Origin: Mesorhabditis belari
Lineage: Eukaryota; Nematoda; Chromadorea; Rhabditida; Rhabditidae
Assembly: GCA_958450365.1 (NCBI GenBank)
Contig: CAUEEP010000920.1
Span: 1,203,501-1,267,500 of the forward strand
Length of the DNA stretch: 64,000 nt
Direction: 5' to 3'
The position numbers and the translations under genes are program-made. Positions within the stretch are counted from its first letter, which is position 1, and every line of letters begins with the position of its first letter. A model generated the notes under the pieces. That model made no database searches. It was not told the origin of the DNA and worked only from the letters and a program-made list of their open reading frames with translations. Shown here piece by piece: positions 1-11,093 of this stretch.

Positions 1-123
1 GAAGTTTTCTCTTACTTTACAAGGTCAAAATTCTCTTTCAGATGTCTACATGAACTGCTTGATTACTCACATCTTCTACTTTTGTTTTAAAAACAACCAA
101 AAGTTTATTCGCTCAAATCAATT

Positions 124-222
124 TCAATTTGTTTGCCGTAATATTGTGCAGATTTTCAAATGATCGCACCACTTGTTGGCGTCAATTTCATCGGTGATAC
201 ATTGAGCTAATTGGGGAATGTT
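124..222 (-). CDS. Orphan last exon, possibly of a saposin-like (SapB) protein
   Basis: A 32-codon reading frame on the minus strand follows a consensus nematode 3' splice site (CATTTCAG, 225-223) and ends at TGA 126-124. An AATAAA signal lies 15 nt downstream (109-104), so this looks like a true gene 3' end. The peptide contains QCITDEIDANKWCDHLKIC; the spacing of the last cysteines (C-x5-C) and the helix between them resemble the C-terminal part of a saposin B domain. No upstream exon is recognisable between here and gene A: the 15-bp minisatellite occupies that space. It may be a fragment. The family assignment is inference from one short motif. Confidence 0.3.
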   Translation of the reverse strand, partial: NIPQLAQCITDEIDANKWCDHLKICTILRQTN

Positions 223-315
223 CTGAAATGGAGTTCATGTAATACTAGTAATACTTCAAGTTTCGTTTGAATTCAAGATGTTGGCTTTGAATTTAAGATC
301 TCACTCACAGCGACC

Positions 316-535
316 AATATTTGAGCGCGCTCTGGTTGAGCGCACACTGGTTGAGCGCACTCTGGTTGAGCGCACACTGATTGAGCGCACCCTGATTGAG
401 CGCACCCTGATTGAGCGCACACTGGTTGAGCGCACCCTGATTGAGCGCACCCTGGTTGAGCGCACCCTGATTGAGCGCACCCTGGTTGAGCGCACCCTGA
501 TTGAGCGCACCCTGATTGAGCGCAGACTGGTAGAA
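316..535. repeat. 15-bp minisatellite
   Basis: About 14 tandem copies of a 15-bp unit (TGAGCGCACCCTGAT with T/A/C variants). Because 15 is a multiple of three it reads open on both strands (ERTLV-type and VRSIR-type repeats), but there is no splice, codon or family signal for a protein. Confidence 0.9.
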
Positions 536-740
536 GGGTTGAGCGGTAGAATGGTTGAGCGGTAGAATGGTGAACGGTAACAGTTACGTCTTTTTTTAAG
601 ATTTTACATTCTTGCTGGAAGAAAAAACTACAGAAATTTGACTGTATCGTTCAACAATTGATTGGCTGTGGTCTGTTTTTTTGTTTGTTTCATTTCGAAT
701 CACCTGTAAATTTTGATGTAAAGTTTTGATCGTTTAAAGT

Positions 741-746
741 TTTATT
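741..746 (-). terminator. Polyadenylation signal of gene A
   Basis: AATAAA on the minus strand, 25 nt after the TGA of gene A. The position suits a nematode cleavage signal. Confidence 0.6.
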
Positions 747-770
747 TCAAAGTTAACACTTTCTCAATTC

Positions 771-3700
771 TCAATTCTCAATTGGTTTGTCGAAATGCTT
801 CTCTTTCTCGTTCTCTTTCTCTTCCTCATTCTCTTTCTCTTTCTCTTTCTCATTCTCATTCTCTTTCTCCTTCTCTTTCTCCTCGCCAAGCTCTTCTAAT
901 CGCTCTCGTTCTAGTCGAAGATCTCGCAAAAACCAAAAGAACATGAATAGAGCTAAAAATTAGATTGACTAGATTTGAGATTTGAGAACTTACAAGCTAT
1001 CAAAGTAGCAAAAAGAATCCCCATTAGCCAATAAATAGTTAGTATTGAGCTAAGGTAATAGAAGAAAGCTGAAGCGGATGCCTGGAATCTGTTTGAGCAT
1101 AAGGTTTATTGTGTTCCTCATGAGGATCCGTTTCTAAAAAGTCGATATCTTAGAAAACTATCGTAATCTCCCCATCAGATTTCATTCGTCCTACTTACTT
1201 TTAATCTTATGCAATTCACAGTTTGACTCCTCATCAAATGAGCTAAACATTAGAAATAAGAATAGGAGAAAATCTGAATGAGTTGCGTTAGTTTTCTAAT
1301 TTATTCTGTTAGAAACGATTTTCGTAGCGTTTAGCAAAGTCTTTTTCAAAACCTTAACGCTAAATCAACCCACCTGATAGAATTTTGATATACTGAAAGC
1401 TATTGTCGGTTGTTTGGGTAAAGCAACAGCTGAGGCAACAACTCTCACATTGTTCATGCTTCCGTCCACGATTCCACAAATAACACCAATTATTAGGCAC
1501 ATGTAAAGTCTAAAGAAGTTCTAGATTTTTAAATTCTGATGGGAAGGATAAGTTTGCTTTCCTTGGTGATAAGAAAGATTCGTCAATAGTCGGCTTCATA
1601 GAGGCTTCGGGTGGAGTGAAGAGTACCACCAAAGTCGCATAAATTGTGAAAGATCCACAAGTTGAAGCCATCGCTGGTAAGAGACCAAAATCACGGTATC
1701 GCTTGCTCAAGTAGCCCATGGTGAGTCCAACTGATGGTTAAGGAAATTTGAAAAAGATGGAAGGACAAATCAACCGGATCAACCCCCATAGTCGGTTTCA
1801 TTATTTTAGAGTTAGGGGCAGGCTAGGCCAAGCCAGGCCAAGCCAGGCCAAGCCAGGCCAAGCCAGGCCAAGCCAGGCCAAGCCAGGCCAAGCCAGGCCA
1901 AGCCAGGCCAAGCCAGGCCAAGCCAGGCCAAGCCAGGCCAAGCCAGGCCAAGCCAGGCCAAGCCAGGCCAAGCCAGGCCAAGCCAGGCCAAGCCAGGCCA
2001 AGCCAGGCCAAGCCAGACCAGGCTAGGCTAGGCCAGGCCAAACCAGACCAGGCTAGGCTAGGCCAAGCTAGGATTAGAGCCAGGCCAGGCCAAGCTAGGA
2101 TTAGAGCCAGGCCAGGCCAAGCTAGGATTAGAGCCAGGCCAGGCCAAGCTAGGATTAGAGCCAGGCCAGGCCAAGCTAGGATTAGAGCCAGGCCAGGCCA
2201 AGCTAGGATTAGAGCCAGGCCAGGCCAAGCTAGGATTAGAGCCAGGCCAGGCCAAGCTAGGATTAGAGCCAGGTCAGGCCAAGCTAGGATTAGAGCCAGG
2301 CCAGCCCAAGCTAGGATTAGAGTCAGGCCAAGCCATAGTAACTTTTCCTTGAAGGTACTGTACCCAATCCAACTCACCAATCAACTCTCCCGCCGAAACA
2401 CTCATGCAAACGAAAGCGATGAGATTCGTGTAGCCGGCAAGACTATGCGTGAATGAGACCGACGTTGTGTAGATGGAGTTCATGAAAGCAGTGAACATTC
2501 CACAGAAAAAGTATAACGGCACTAATTTGATCATGCCGGGTGTCTTCAGGCCTTGGAAGATTAGTTCTGGAATTTTCTGGAATGGGATTTATAGCTGGGC
2601 ATCAAGATATTTAACTTTAAAGATTTAAAGTTCAAGATTTAAAGTTTAAAGATTTAAAGTTTATAGAATCATTCAAGTTTGGTTCAATTTATATCTGACT
2701 TCAGCTTTACAGAGAGCTTCAGTTTCAGCTTCAGTTTCAGTTTCAGCTTCAGTTTCAGTTTCAGCTTCAGCTTCAGTTTCAGTTTCAGCTTCAGTTTCAG
2801 CTTCAGCTTCAGCTTCAGCTTCAGCTTCAGTTTCAGTTTCAGCTTCAGCTTTACAGCTCTTGTACTATCGTTGTTGTAGAAACATTTCCTGAAAGCACTC
2901 AAGCTTTACTAGTTCTTAAATACCTGTAAAGAATTGAATGCACCAGAAAGCTCTACATCAAAATTACAACCCAAAAGCGTCACTCACGAAATTGATGACT
3001 AATCGAAGTGGCATCGGAGCTCCTCTTCTGCAAAGAGCCCTTGATTTGACGACCTGGCATAAGAACGCAAAGAATCAAAGCGACCACAGACATCGTCATC
3101 ATTCCAATGTTCAAGACATGAATCTCTTTGTCGGAGAAATCTCGATAAGCAGCTCCATCCTGAACTTCATTCTGTTTCAGCTCTTACCTAAAATACCTCC
3201 GATTGAGTCAAATTCTCTTGTTGTGGCTCTTTCGAGATCTCCGACGAGATAATCATAAAATTACCACTGACAAGCATACTGAAATTTTTTGATTAATTTA
3301 AGTTAATGGGGTTTTTTAAAAACCTACTACCCATTAACATAAAAGAAAGAGCTTGATTCCTAGACAAAGTCTTTTCCGTCGAATGCTTTGAAATATAGGC
3401 ACCAGTACTGCAAAAGAACACTGAAAAACTGGTTTAGCTTTTGAAAGTTTTTCAAAACTTACAAGCTGTTCCAAAACCAGCAAATGCACACGCTGGGAAA
3501 TAGATATAATTTCGAATGAGGATGAAATTTGAGGAATAAATCGCGAAGCAGAAAACAGCGACGAATAGCGTACGTTTCGTGCCTAATTTGTGGAGAACAA
3601 CTGGGGCAATTAGATTGCCGAATGTGTAAACGATGTACAGGAGACATTGACTGAAAGGGAAAAGTTCGTGGAAATTCTTTTGTTCTTTAGATCTAGGGAA

Positions 3701-5099
3701 AAGCAGTAAGGAAAATCAGTAAGGCCCGGATCTGATGCTGGCTTTGTCTTCCTTGACTTGCTATGCCTTCACTTGGCCTGACTTACATAGTTTAGTTTGG
3801 TTTCACTTGACTTAACTTGACCTGGAACACCTTTTGCACCAGTCATATATCAGAAAAGTTATAATTAACAATCTTGTTCTCAAAAATTGATAAGTTTTGT
3901 CTAATGATGTAATGTCTAATGATGTAATGTCTAATGATGTAATGTCTAATAATCTAATGTCTAATGATCTAGTGATCTAATGATCTAATGTCCAATGATC
4001 TAATCTCTAATGATCTAATGTTCAATGATCTAATGTCTAATGATCTAATGCCTAATAATCTAATGTCTAATGATCTAATCTCTAATGATCTAAGGCCCAA
4101 TGATCTAATGCTCAATGATCTAATCTCTAATGATTGAAACCTTTCACAGTTTAGCAATTACAGCACTAAAGCTTTCATATTGGGTTGTCCAGTTATGAAT
4201 GCGCGTTTTTTACTATTTTGTAAATTTCCCAAGATATCGAAATCAAGAAAAAGATATATATGAGTATTATTCGAAAGCTGAAGATCTCCTCTACATCTTG
4301 ATATCAAAAGTTTTTGAATTTGTTCAGCTTTTGGGCAAATTGACTGCACAGAAGAAGAGGTGGCCAAAAAATGGAAGGGTGCCTTTGGATCAAGTTTTGG
4401 CTCCGCTCAAATTGAGTTAACCGTTTGATGTTTGGCCAATAGATATATCAATATAACTTTTTAAAAATAAAACAATGTCAGAGCATCTTTACTTTTCTTT
4501 TCTTTTCTGGGCGGTTATTTTACACCATAAAACTTGAGGAATAGCTAAGCTGAAATGGATTTTTTCAGACTAGGGTATTCAGTATAGAATAGGGTGTTCA
4601 GTATAGATTATCTGGATTAGGGTATTCAATATTGAATAGGGTATTCAGTCTAAATTAGCTGGATTACGGTATTCAGTCTAGAATAGGGTACTCAGTCGCG
4701 ATTAAGGTATTGAGTCTAGAAAACGACTTCTCCCTTTGTGCAGTCCATTTCCCAAAAAGCTGAACAAATTCCAAAGGTTTTTATATCAAAATGTAGAGGA
4801 GATCTTCAGTTTTCGAATGATATATAACACTCATATACATCTGTTCGATATCTTGAGAAATTTACAAAATAGTAAAAACGCGCATTCATAACTGGACAGC
4901 CCAATAGTTTAACGTAACAATCATATCAAACTCACCCATAATACCCAGCAAATTTCACAATACAATCTGGGCATCGTTGTTGAACTGAATGCATAATAGT
5001 TTCAGAGAGAAATACGAGAATATCGAAGCCGAAAAATGAGCAGATCCCAAGGATTCCAAGTAAAAGAGAGGCGAGAACACAAAACGTGTCATCCTTCAT
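771..5099 (-). CDS. UNC-93-like MFS membrane protein, gene A
   Basis: Ten exons give a 493-residue multi-pass protein: 5099-4936, 3650-3463, 3420-3324, 3278-3197, 3159-2988, 2566-2378, 1730-1558, 1520-1374, 1081-994, 952-771. Family marks in order: AGYYG after the first membrane segment, YTFGNLIAP, GAYISKHSTEKTLSRNQ, the SDKEIHVLNIGM segment, SIYTTSVSFTHS, RYRDFGLLP, and DGSMNNVRVVASA...AFSISKFYQ. These match the UNC-93 family of the major facilitator superfamily. Exon 1 is the fusion of exons 1 and 2 of genes B-E (164 = 43 + 121 nt). Two introns are tiny (37 and 38 nt) and the second (1557-1521) appears to use a GC donor. The cytoplasmic tail is a run of Glu/Lys/Asn repeats (EKEKEKENENEK type). 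A TTTAG 23 nt upstream of the ATG may be a trans-splice site. Family call firm; function and exact small-intron boundaries less so. Confidence 0.85.
1816..2336. repeat. Compound GC-rich minisatellite in gene A intron
   Basis: About 20 copies of the 10-mer GCCAAGCCAG run into about nine copies of a 27-bp unit (GCTAGGATTAGAGCCAGGCC plus AGGCCAA). It lies wholly in the intron between exons 6 and 7. Long open frames through it (GLAWPGLAWL-type) are artefacts of the repeat. Confidence 0.9.
2705..2856. repeat. TTCAGC/TTCAGT hexamer microsatellite in gene A intron
   Basis: About 25 hexamers alternating TTCAGC and TTCAGT between exons 5 and 6 of gene A. On the minus strand this reads CTGAAR repeats, so it supplies no decoy AG acceptor of the TTTCAG type to gene A; on the plus strand it is rich in them. 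Confidence 0.85.
3898..4135. repeat. 15-bp minisatellite in gene A intron 1
   Basis: About 15 degenerate copies of TAATGATCTAATGTC, directly next to the MITE that starts at 4180. Confidence 0.85.
4180..4904. mobile_element. Foldback MITE, TTGGGTTGTCC family, copy 1
   Basis: A 725-bp element in intron 1 of gene A with inverted arms of about 170 bp beginning TTGGGTTGTCCAGTTATG, flanked by TA on both sides (4178-4179, 4905-4906). TA duplication points to a Tc1/mariner-mobilised element. The centre holds AT-rich filler and a 20-bp degenerate repeat (TAGGGTATTCAGT, 4565-4720). No transposase remains. Other copies: 60384-60605 and 61146-61715. Confidence 0.8.
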
Positions 5100-6172
5100 T
5101 TTCGGGCAAAGAAGGGAAAGATCTAAACGGTCAAATTAAAGCCAGCACAAGGCAATTAACAATTTTATATATCCGAAAGAATTGGGGGATTTTGTAGGCA
5201 TTGTAGGCATTTTTGTAGGCAGAATCTTAACACATTTGCGACGGTGGCTTAAAATGGACGCACAGTTACTGTTTTACTGATAACTTTGTGTAAATTCAAA
5301 GATAAACTAAACTATTATAGTCATTCGATAGCCCTGAATCTCCTCTTGAAAACTAATACAAAGTTATCGAGAACTTTCTGCGAAATAAATAACAAAAGTC
5401 CTTAAAAGCTTGAGTTGACAACAAAACATTATTATCATGTTTCCTTGAATCTCTTTTTAAAAAAGTACAATGTTACAAAGAACTCTTTGTGAGCTAAGAG
5501 CTCTTTGCGAGCTAAAAAACGAGCCTAGACTAAAAATAATCGCTATTAGTACGGCCGGACTGTCGTGAATGTGTTAAAGAACTAAAATAAAGCGGGAAAT
5601 TGATCACAAATCTTTCGAGCCAGCTGCTCTCATTGACCCGTATCAATTCAAAGGTTAAACAAACAAAAAGGAGAACATAATGTGAAAAGATTAAAAGAAA
5701 AATGATTGGAATTATATTTTACTAGAACCAGAAATTACTAGAACTTTCTTTTTTTCTTTAGAAGGTTCTAGAACTTACTAGAACTCAAAATTCTAGAAGT
5801 TGAATTGCAGATTCAAAGACGCAAAACTCTTTGGATTTTAGCAAGTATTTGAGATCAAGTATTTGAGATCTTGAGAGAGCTAGTATTGATTTTAAAACTT
5901 AAATGTTGAAAATTTTCAGAATCTATCAATAAAACCACAGCTTTATCAAGATTCCCAGCTGTTCTTTCAAGAATCAGTTTGATTCTTATCGGAGTTTTCT
6001 CTTTATTTATACACTTGCTTCTGAAAAGAACGCAAGAGTAAATGAAAAGAGAAAAAGCAAAAAAATTGCACAATCGGTGATAAATTTGAGGAAAAGTGAG
6101 AGCATTTGATTGACAAATTACAAAAATTGGGGAAAAAACGGAAATGAACATTGAACATTTGTTTTTCAAAGC
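5100..6172. other. Gene-free interval upstream of gene A
   Basis: AT-rich, no coherent coding frame or family motif on either strand. It presumably contains the promoter of gene A. Short direct repeats such as CAAGTATTTGAGATC (5842-5870) are the only structure seen. Confidence 0.5.
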
Positions 6173-6269
6173 TAGGAGAAAGAGGGCGAGGAACGACTTC
6201 AGTTCAACTCGGTCGCTGTTTTCACATTTGAGAATTGCCCTGAATTTGTTCCTCGCCCTCTTTCTCCTA
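6173..6269. repeat. 22-bp perfect inverted repeat (hairpin)
   Basis: The arms AGGAGAAAGAGGGCGAGGAA (first 20 bases) at 6174 and its exact complement ending near 6268 are separated by about 53 nt. The arms are GC-rich compared with the surroundings. Confidence 0.7.
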
Positions 6270-6336
6270 CTTTCAACGAAAAATTGTTTTAGATGACTTT
6301 ACTTTAAGAAACTACATCAAATTGGCTACAAAATGA

Positions 6337-7085
6337 GCTAATAGGCAAGTTTTTTGGCTGAGTAGAAAATTTTTCATAGCCATTTTAGGGCATTTTTGAA
6401 CCTAAACTTTGGGGGCTCAAAAAAAATTTTCTACTGAACCAAATGAGCTAATTTCAAAAATTTATTATAAAATATATGTATTATGAACATTTTTTATCTG
6501 GGTGTCTTTTTGATTGGATGCCCGGAAATACCCTCATTCGTTAGCGGCTGAATTTCGTTAGCGGCTACGACATATATAATTGGAAAGCTCTAATTCTTGG
6601 CATCATTAATCTACTAAATTTTCGTTTAAAGTTAACTTTTAGCCTTTGAGGCTGAATCCGCAAGTACCCCGAGGCACGCTGCCATTTTTTGTGGCTTTGA
6701 AAAGTTTTCTTTTAACGGAAAAACCTTTTTACGAGTTTTTACAAGTACAAGTAAACCTTTCTCTAGAAAGTAGAATGTATTATATATCATTGGAAAGCTC
6801 TAATTCTTGGCATCGTTAATTTACTAAAGAGTTTTCGTTTAAAGTTAATTTTTAGCTTTTTTGGCTGAGTAGAAAATTTTTTATAGCCATTTTAGGGCAT
6901 TTTTGAACCTAAACTTTGGGGGCTCAAAAAAAATTTTCTACTGAACCAAATGAGCTAATTTCAAAAATTTATTATAAAATATATGTATTATGAACATTTT
7001 TTATGTGGATGACTTTTTGATTGGATGCCCGGAAATACCCTCATTCGTTAGCGGCTGAATTTCGTAAACGGTTACGACATATAGA
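6337..7085. repeat. Direct duplication of a ~230-bp foldback-type repeat
   Basis: A block starting TTTTTTGGCTGAGTAGAAAA and ending near CGGCTACGACATATA occurs at about 6337-6575 and again at 6860-7082 with high identity. The segment between (6570-6860) carries GGAAAGCTCTAATTCTTGGC twice; the same motif recurs at 16660, so this is a dispersed family. Confidence 0.75.
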
Positions 7086-7560
7086 CTTTAACACAAGATA
7101 TTCAGCTAACAAGCTACAAAAAAATAAATGATTTGGGGCGCGAAATAGAATGAAGCGCATTTCCGCAATACTTTTTCCAATTTTTAGGCTGTTAGGTAAC
7201 TTTTTAGTGGCTATTCGCCATATTGATAGTTGTCGGTGATTGCATTAAGTCAGTTATGTTTTCCAAATTTATTTTATATGATATTATTAGAAAACTGAGC
7301 TCTCTATGCTTAAAAATGCTGATTTCAAAAAAAAAGCAAAAAAAGCAAAGCAAAAAAGCAAAGCAAAAAAGCAAATCAAGATTTTTGTTTATAGAAAGTG
7401 AAAGAACAATCTAAAAGATTTTTCTGGCTTTAAAGGCTTTAAAAAAAGATATTCAGCTAACAAGCTACAAAACAATAAATGATTTGGGGCACGAAATAGA
7501 ATGAAGGCGGATTTCCGCAATACTTTTTCCAATTTTTAGGCTGTCAGTGTAGGGTAGGGG
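7086..7560. repeat. Direct repeat pair, ~105 bp
   Basis: GATATTCAGCTAACAAGCTA through CTTTTTCCAATTTTTAGGCTG is present at about 7096-7190 and 7448-7545. Between the copies is an A-rich (AAAAAGCAAAGC) run. No gene seen. Confidence 0.7.
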
Positions 7561-8382
7561 CATAGTATCAAGATTTTTGTTTATAAAAAGTGTTCTCTTA
7601 AGAGCAATCTAAAAGATTTTTCAATGATATAAAATAGTTTTATTGAAAAAACTAATCTTTTAATCTTTTTAGCGTGAAAAAGAGCTTTTTTTCTTTTGAT
7701 TTTTTTCAATGCCGACTTTACAATGGATCAATGGGGCCAAAGTTGAAAGAGTTAGAAGAAAGAAACAGCAAAAAGACAAAGAAACCAAAAGAACTTCTTT
7801 ATCCCTGAAATAGCAGAAAAAAAAGACAACTTTTGGTTAGGGTTTTTGCAAAATTCGCTTCAATCTTTGTTTCAACATTATTTGAAAATCCTCCGAGTTG
7901 ATAATTGCAGAAGTTTTTGGATAAATAAAAAGGTTTTCTTCTCTTTTCTTCAAAAATATACGTATTTATATGTTTATAGCAAAATTTCACAATTTTTGAC
8001 AATAAAGAATTTAAAGACTTGGATCAATGCTCGCTTTTTTTGTCGTTCAATGTCTCCAGATCTGTTATCTTTGAAATCTTGGCCTTTTTCGTTGTTTGAA
8101 AACGCGTCATTTTTAAGGGCGAAATGCTAAAATCGATGTAAATCTTGAGGAAGTTTATTAAAAAGTTTAGGAAAGCGATCAAAAGTACAATGATTAGAAA
8201 TAACAATGAAAAATGTAAATTTAACCGGTTGAAAGAGTATGATTTGTCAAAAAATGGAGTCGATTATGCAAATTTATTTGAGTCCACTGATGAACTTGAT
8301 TGAAAAAAGGCAGAGAAATATCAGAAATATCAGAAAAAGATCAATTTTAACATATTGCCATCGATCTTGGTGCTGAAAACAG
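7561..8382. other. AT-rich interval without a recognised gene
   Basis: Open frames here are short, low-complexity and unsupported by splice sites. Nothing recognisable. Confidence 0.5.
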
Positions 8383-8762
8383 ATGTTTTTGGTAGATAAA
8401 TGTAGCCAAGATTCAGGACTACAATTCTCTAAATAACACTTGCCACTTTTGTTTTTCCCAGCGGGATGCACTACTATTAGAGAAGATACAGTATTCAGCT
8501 TTGCACGCGCTCTCAGGGGTTTTCGGCTATGGAGAATCTGACTTTTGGGTCTATTTTTTAAAAAGGGCGGGGCTTAAGTAGCAAATTCTTAGACAGACAC
8601 AGAAATTAGACAAATTAGTTAACTCTACAGGGTGACCAAGAATTACCGCAACAACTTTTTGGAAGAGTATCTGGGAAATGTCTAATTTCTTTCAAAAGTG
8701 GCAAGTGTTATTTAGAGAATTGTAGTCCTGAATCTTGGCTACATTTATCTACCAAAAACATC
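8383..8762. mobile_element. Foldback element with ~70-bp inverted arms
   Basis: The sequence at 8383-8455 (GTTTTTGGTAGATAAATGTA...) returns as its complement at 8690-8762. The spacer contains a lone terminal motif of the GCACTACTATTAGAG family (8468-8495) and, at 8627, a CTACAGGGTGACCAAGAATT stretch resembling the terminal repeat of the DD37D element at 10170. Confidence 0.65.
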
Positions 8763-8984
8763 CCGATTCGACTTCTACAACTCATTTAACAAGCGCTTGA
8801 ATGAGCGCTAGTCGACATCTCTTCGGCGAATCTGTCATTTGGCCACTTTTCTCTATTAAAAATTGTCAAGAAAAGCTTTTCAATATTTCTTCAATGCAAA
8901 AATAGCGTTTAATATCACTTAATAACATTAGGAATCACACTTAAATGTTTTGGCTGGACTGGCATAACCAAAATTTAATCAGTA

Positions 8985-9062
8985 CTTCGTACCTCCAAGT
9001 TTTGTCTTGGATAATTTTTGGGACGCTGAGCCGAGGATCCCGGGATGACAAAAATGGGCAAT
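8985..9062. repeat. Dispersed repeat, inverted copy of 49020-49100
   Basis: CCTCCAAGTTTTGTCTTGGA, then AATTTTTGGGACGCTG and GAGGATCCCGGGATGAC, match the complement of 49030-49100. Unknown family. Confidence 0.6.
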
Positions 9063-9224
9063 GTGTTATAGCCGATTTAGATTTCCGTCAGATTTAGGGA
9101 AGATGAAATTCAGATCATCTAGTTAGCCTTCCCTTAGAACAAGGGAAGATCAACTGTACTGGCCAAGGCTGGATGTACCAACTGCACTGGATGTACTGGC
9201 CAAGGCATTAAAACGTAAGAAAGA

Positions 9225-9295
9225 AAAAAGACAATCAGCTATCGGACTCGAACCACCAGAAAGCCCACCCACTACCACTGGGCCACCGCTGCAAC
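9225..9295 (-). repeat. tRNA-like sequence with Pol III A and B boxes
   Basis: On the minus strand TGGCCCAGTGGTAGTGGG fits an A box and GGTTCGAGTCC is a perfect B box, followed by a T-run terminator (GTCTTTTTT). No cloverleaf can be drawn because the anticodon region is short, so it is a tRNA-derived element or pseudogene, not a working tRNA. Confidence 0.5.
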
Positions 9296-10169
9296 CGCTG
9301 ATCTCGCGGAAGACAGGGTTGCGATGTCGCGGTATGATTTTTGAAACTCCTTGCAAAACTTTAAACGTGTATAACCTTTGGCAGGGTGCTTGATAGCAAA
9401 AAAGAAAAGCAGCCTCATGATCAGCGTGAAATTCTGCGTCGAATGGTCTATGGCTAATGTCATTTGGCTTATCCAGTTGACCTTCCCTTGTAAGTCTAAA
9501 TAGGACGTCCGGTTTAGATCATCTGAAACGTCCGATGACCGATTTTCGATCGTCCGATGGCCTGAAAAGCTGATTTCATCTTTTAATATCTCATGAAGTG
9601 GTCTATGTCATCAAGTGGTAATGTCATTTGGCTCATGCAGTTGAGCTCATGCTCATGCAGCTCATTCCCTTCATTTATCAGTCTTTTTACATCCGTAATA
9701 ATTGTAAAGGCAGAGTGTCAATGCGAAGCCGCATAGAGGAATCTCAGGCTTTCAAATTACAATCTTTCAATCTCAGGCTTTCAAATTACACCAAATAGAG
9801 TTGGATTTGATTAGCCAATTCTGAGAAAATCAAGAAATCAAACTTTAAATTTGGATCGCATCTCAGTTTGGCTACTGTTTAACCAATTGTAAGACTCAGA
9901 AAACGGGATTTTGTGTTCTCTGTGTCTCCTAGAAACGTTCAAAACACAGACAAGTTTGTGGCAAAAATCTTGGGCTGTATTGTAGCTCAAGAATCCCAAA
10001 AGTTTGAGCATAATGCCGCTGAAAGAGGGTGAAGCTGGCTCAGCCGATCACCTGGATCATGGTGCAATTTGAAGGCCTGAAATGATTTCTATGCGTTTTA
10101 CGGATTTCACAAGGGAAAAATTGGCTTATTATTGGACTGGTAAAGGTTAAAAATTCACCTTTGAGTCTA

Positions 10170-10706
10170 CAGGGTGCTTCATAATTATTGCAACAAGATA
10201 CTCAAGGCATTGCACACCAAGAAGTTTCACTGGAAGAAGATTTTTAAACAGAAATAGCTTTATTGAACAGTAACAAATAAGGAAACAAGAGATCATTCGA
10301 TATGACCGCCTTTTGCCTTGATAACAGCCCTTAATCGGGTCGGATATGCCTCCACTGCGGCCCGAATGTCATCTTGAGGAGTCGCCTTCCATCCTTTGGT
10401 CAAAGACTTCTTCAAAGAATCCAAACTTGTGTGTTTTCGAGAGCAGACATTAGCCTCTAAGATTGCCCAAATGGAAAAGTCCATCACATTGAGATCCGGT
10501 GAGTTTGGAGGCCATTCATCCTTGGTGATCACTGAGGGAAAGTTGGCCACACACCAGTCCTGAACCGTCTTCTTCGTGTGAGCGGGAGCTTCATCTTGCA
10601 TGAAGGTCCAATTTTGATTGTTATTGGATTTACACGCCCATGACATCACATTCTGACATCACAAACGGTCTTTGAACTCTTGTTGCAATAATTATGACGC
10701 ATCCTG
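10170..10706 (-). mobile_element. Internally deleted Tc1/mariner (DD37D) transposon
   Basis: A 537-bp element bounded by TA (10168-10169, 10707-10708) with ~26-bp terminal inverted repeats CAGGGTGCTTCATAATTATT / CAGGATGCGTCATAATTATT. It keeps only the 3' part of its transposase gene. Confidence 0.85.
10293..10649 (-). pseudogene. C-terminal fragment of DD37D transposase
   Basis: 118 residues of the catalytic domain. It holds the second and third catalytic acids in FMQDEAPAHT and SPDLNVMDF. I count 37 residues between the QD aspartate and the MD aspartate, which is the DD37D signature of maT-type elements rather than Tc1 (34E) or mariner (34D). The N-terminal helix-turn-helix and first aspartate are missing, lost in the internal deletion of the element, so no active enzyme is possible. 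Termini still match, so the element could be mobilised in trans if a full copy exists elsewhere. Confidence 0.85.
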
Positions 10707-11093
10707 TAGTTACTTGATTTCAAAAGCTATAAAAGTCAAAATTTGCTACTAAAAGCTCTTGAAGACCTCAAAATTTGTTTAAAACTTGTTCAAAATTTGT
10801 TCAAAATTATTTACATCCATTTTCAATATGACTAAAAGCTCTTGAAGACCTTTTTTGTAAACAAAAGACAAAAGGAAATCGATTATCGACCAGATTGTTT
10901 TGTCTTTGAAAAAGCACATTGGCCGCATTGGCCGGTGGAGCTTTTAAGTTATTTTTTTGTGATTCACAGTGATTCACAGCTTCACAGTTCTGTAAATGAT
11001 TTCCAAATGATTTTTTGGAACTTTTGATTCAAGCCAAGCACTTTTTCATAGGGTTAGTAGTTAACTTCCTTTAGAGTAAGGAAGATTAGGTGC

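Noticed and set aside
301..565. Overlapping open frames on both strands (ERTLV and VRSIR repeats)
   Set aside because: By-product of a stop-free 15-bp tandem repeat; no splice or start context.
1748..2380. Long GLAWPGLAW / QARPSQAKPG frames
   Set aside because: Minisatellite inside a gene A intron, open only because of base composition.
3898..4135. CRISPR-like spaced repeats
   Set aside because: Units are directly tandem without unique spacers; eukaryotic minisatellite.
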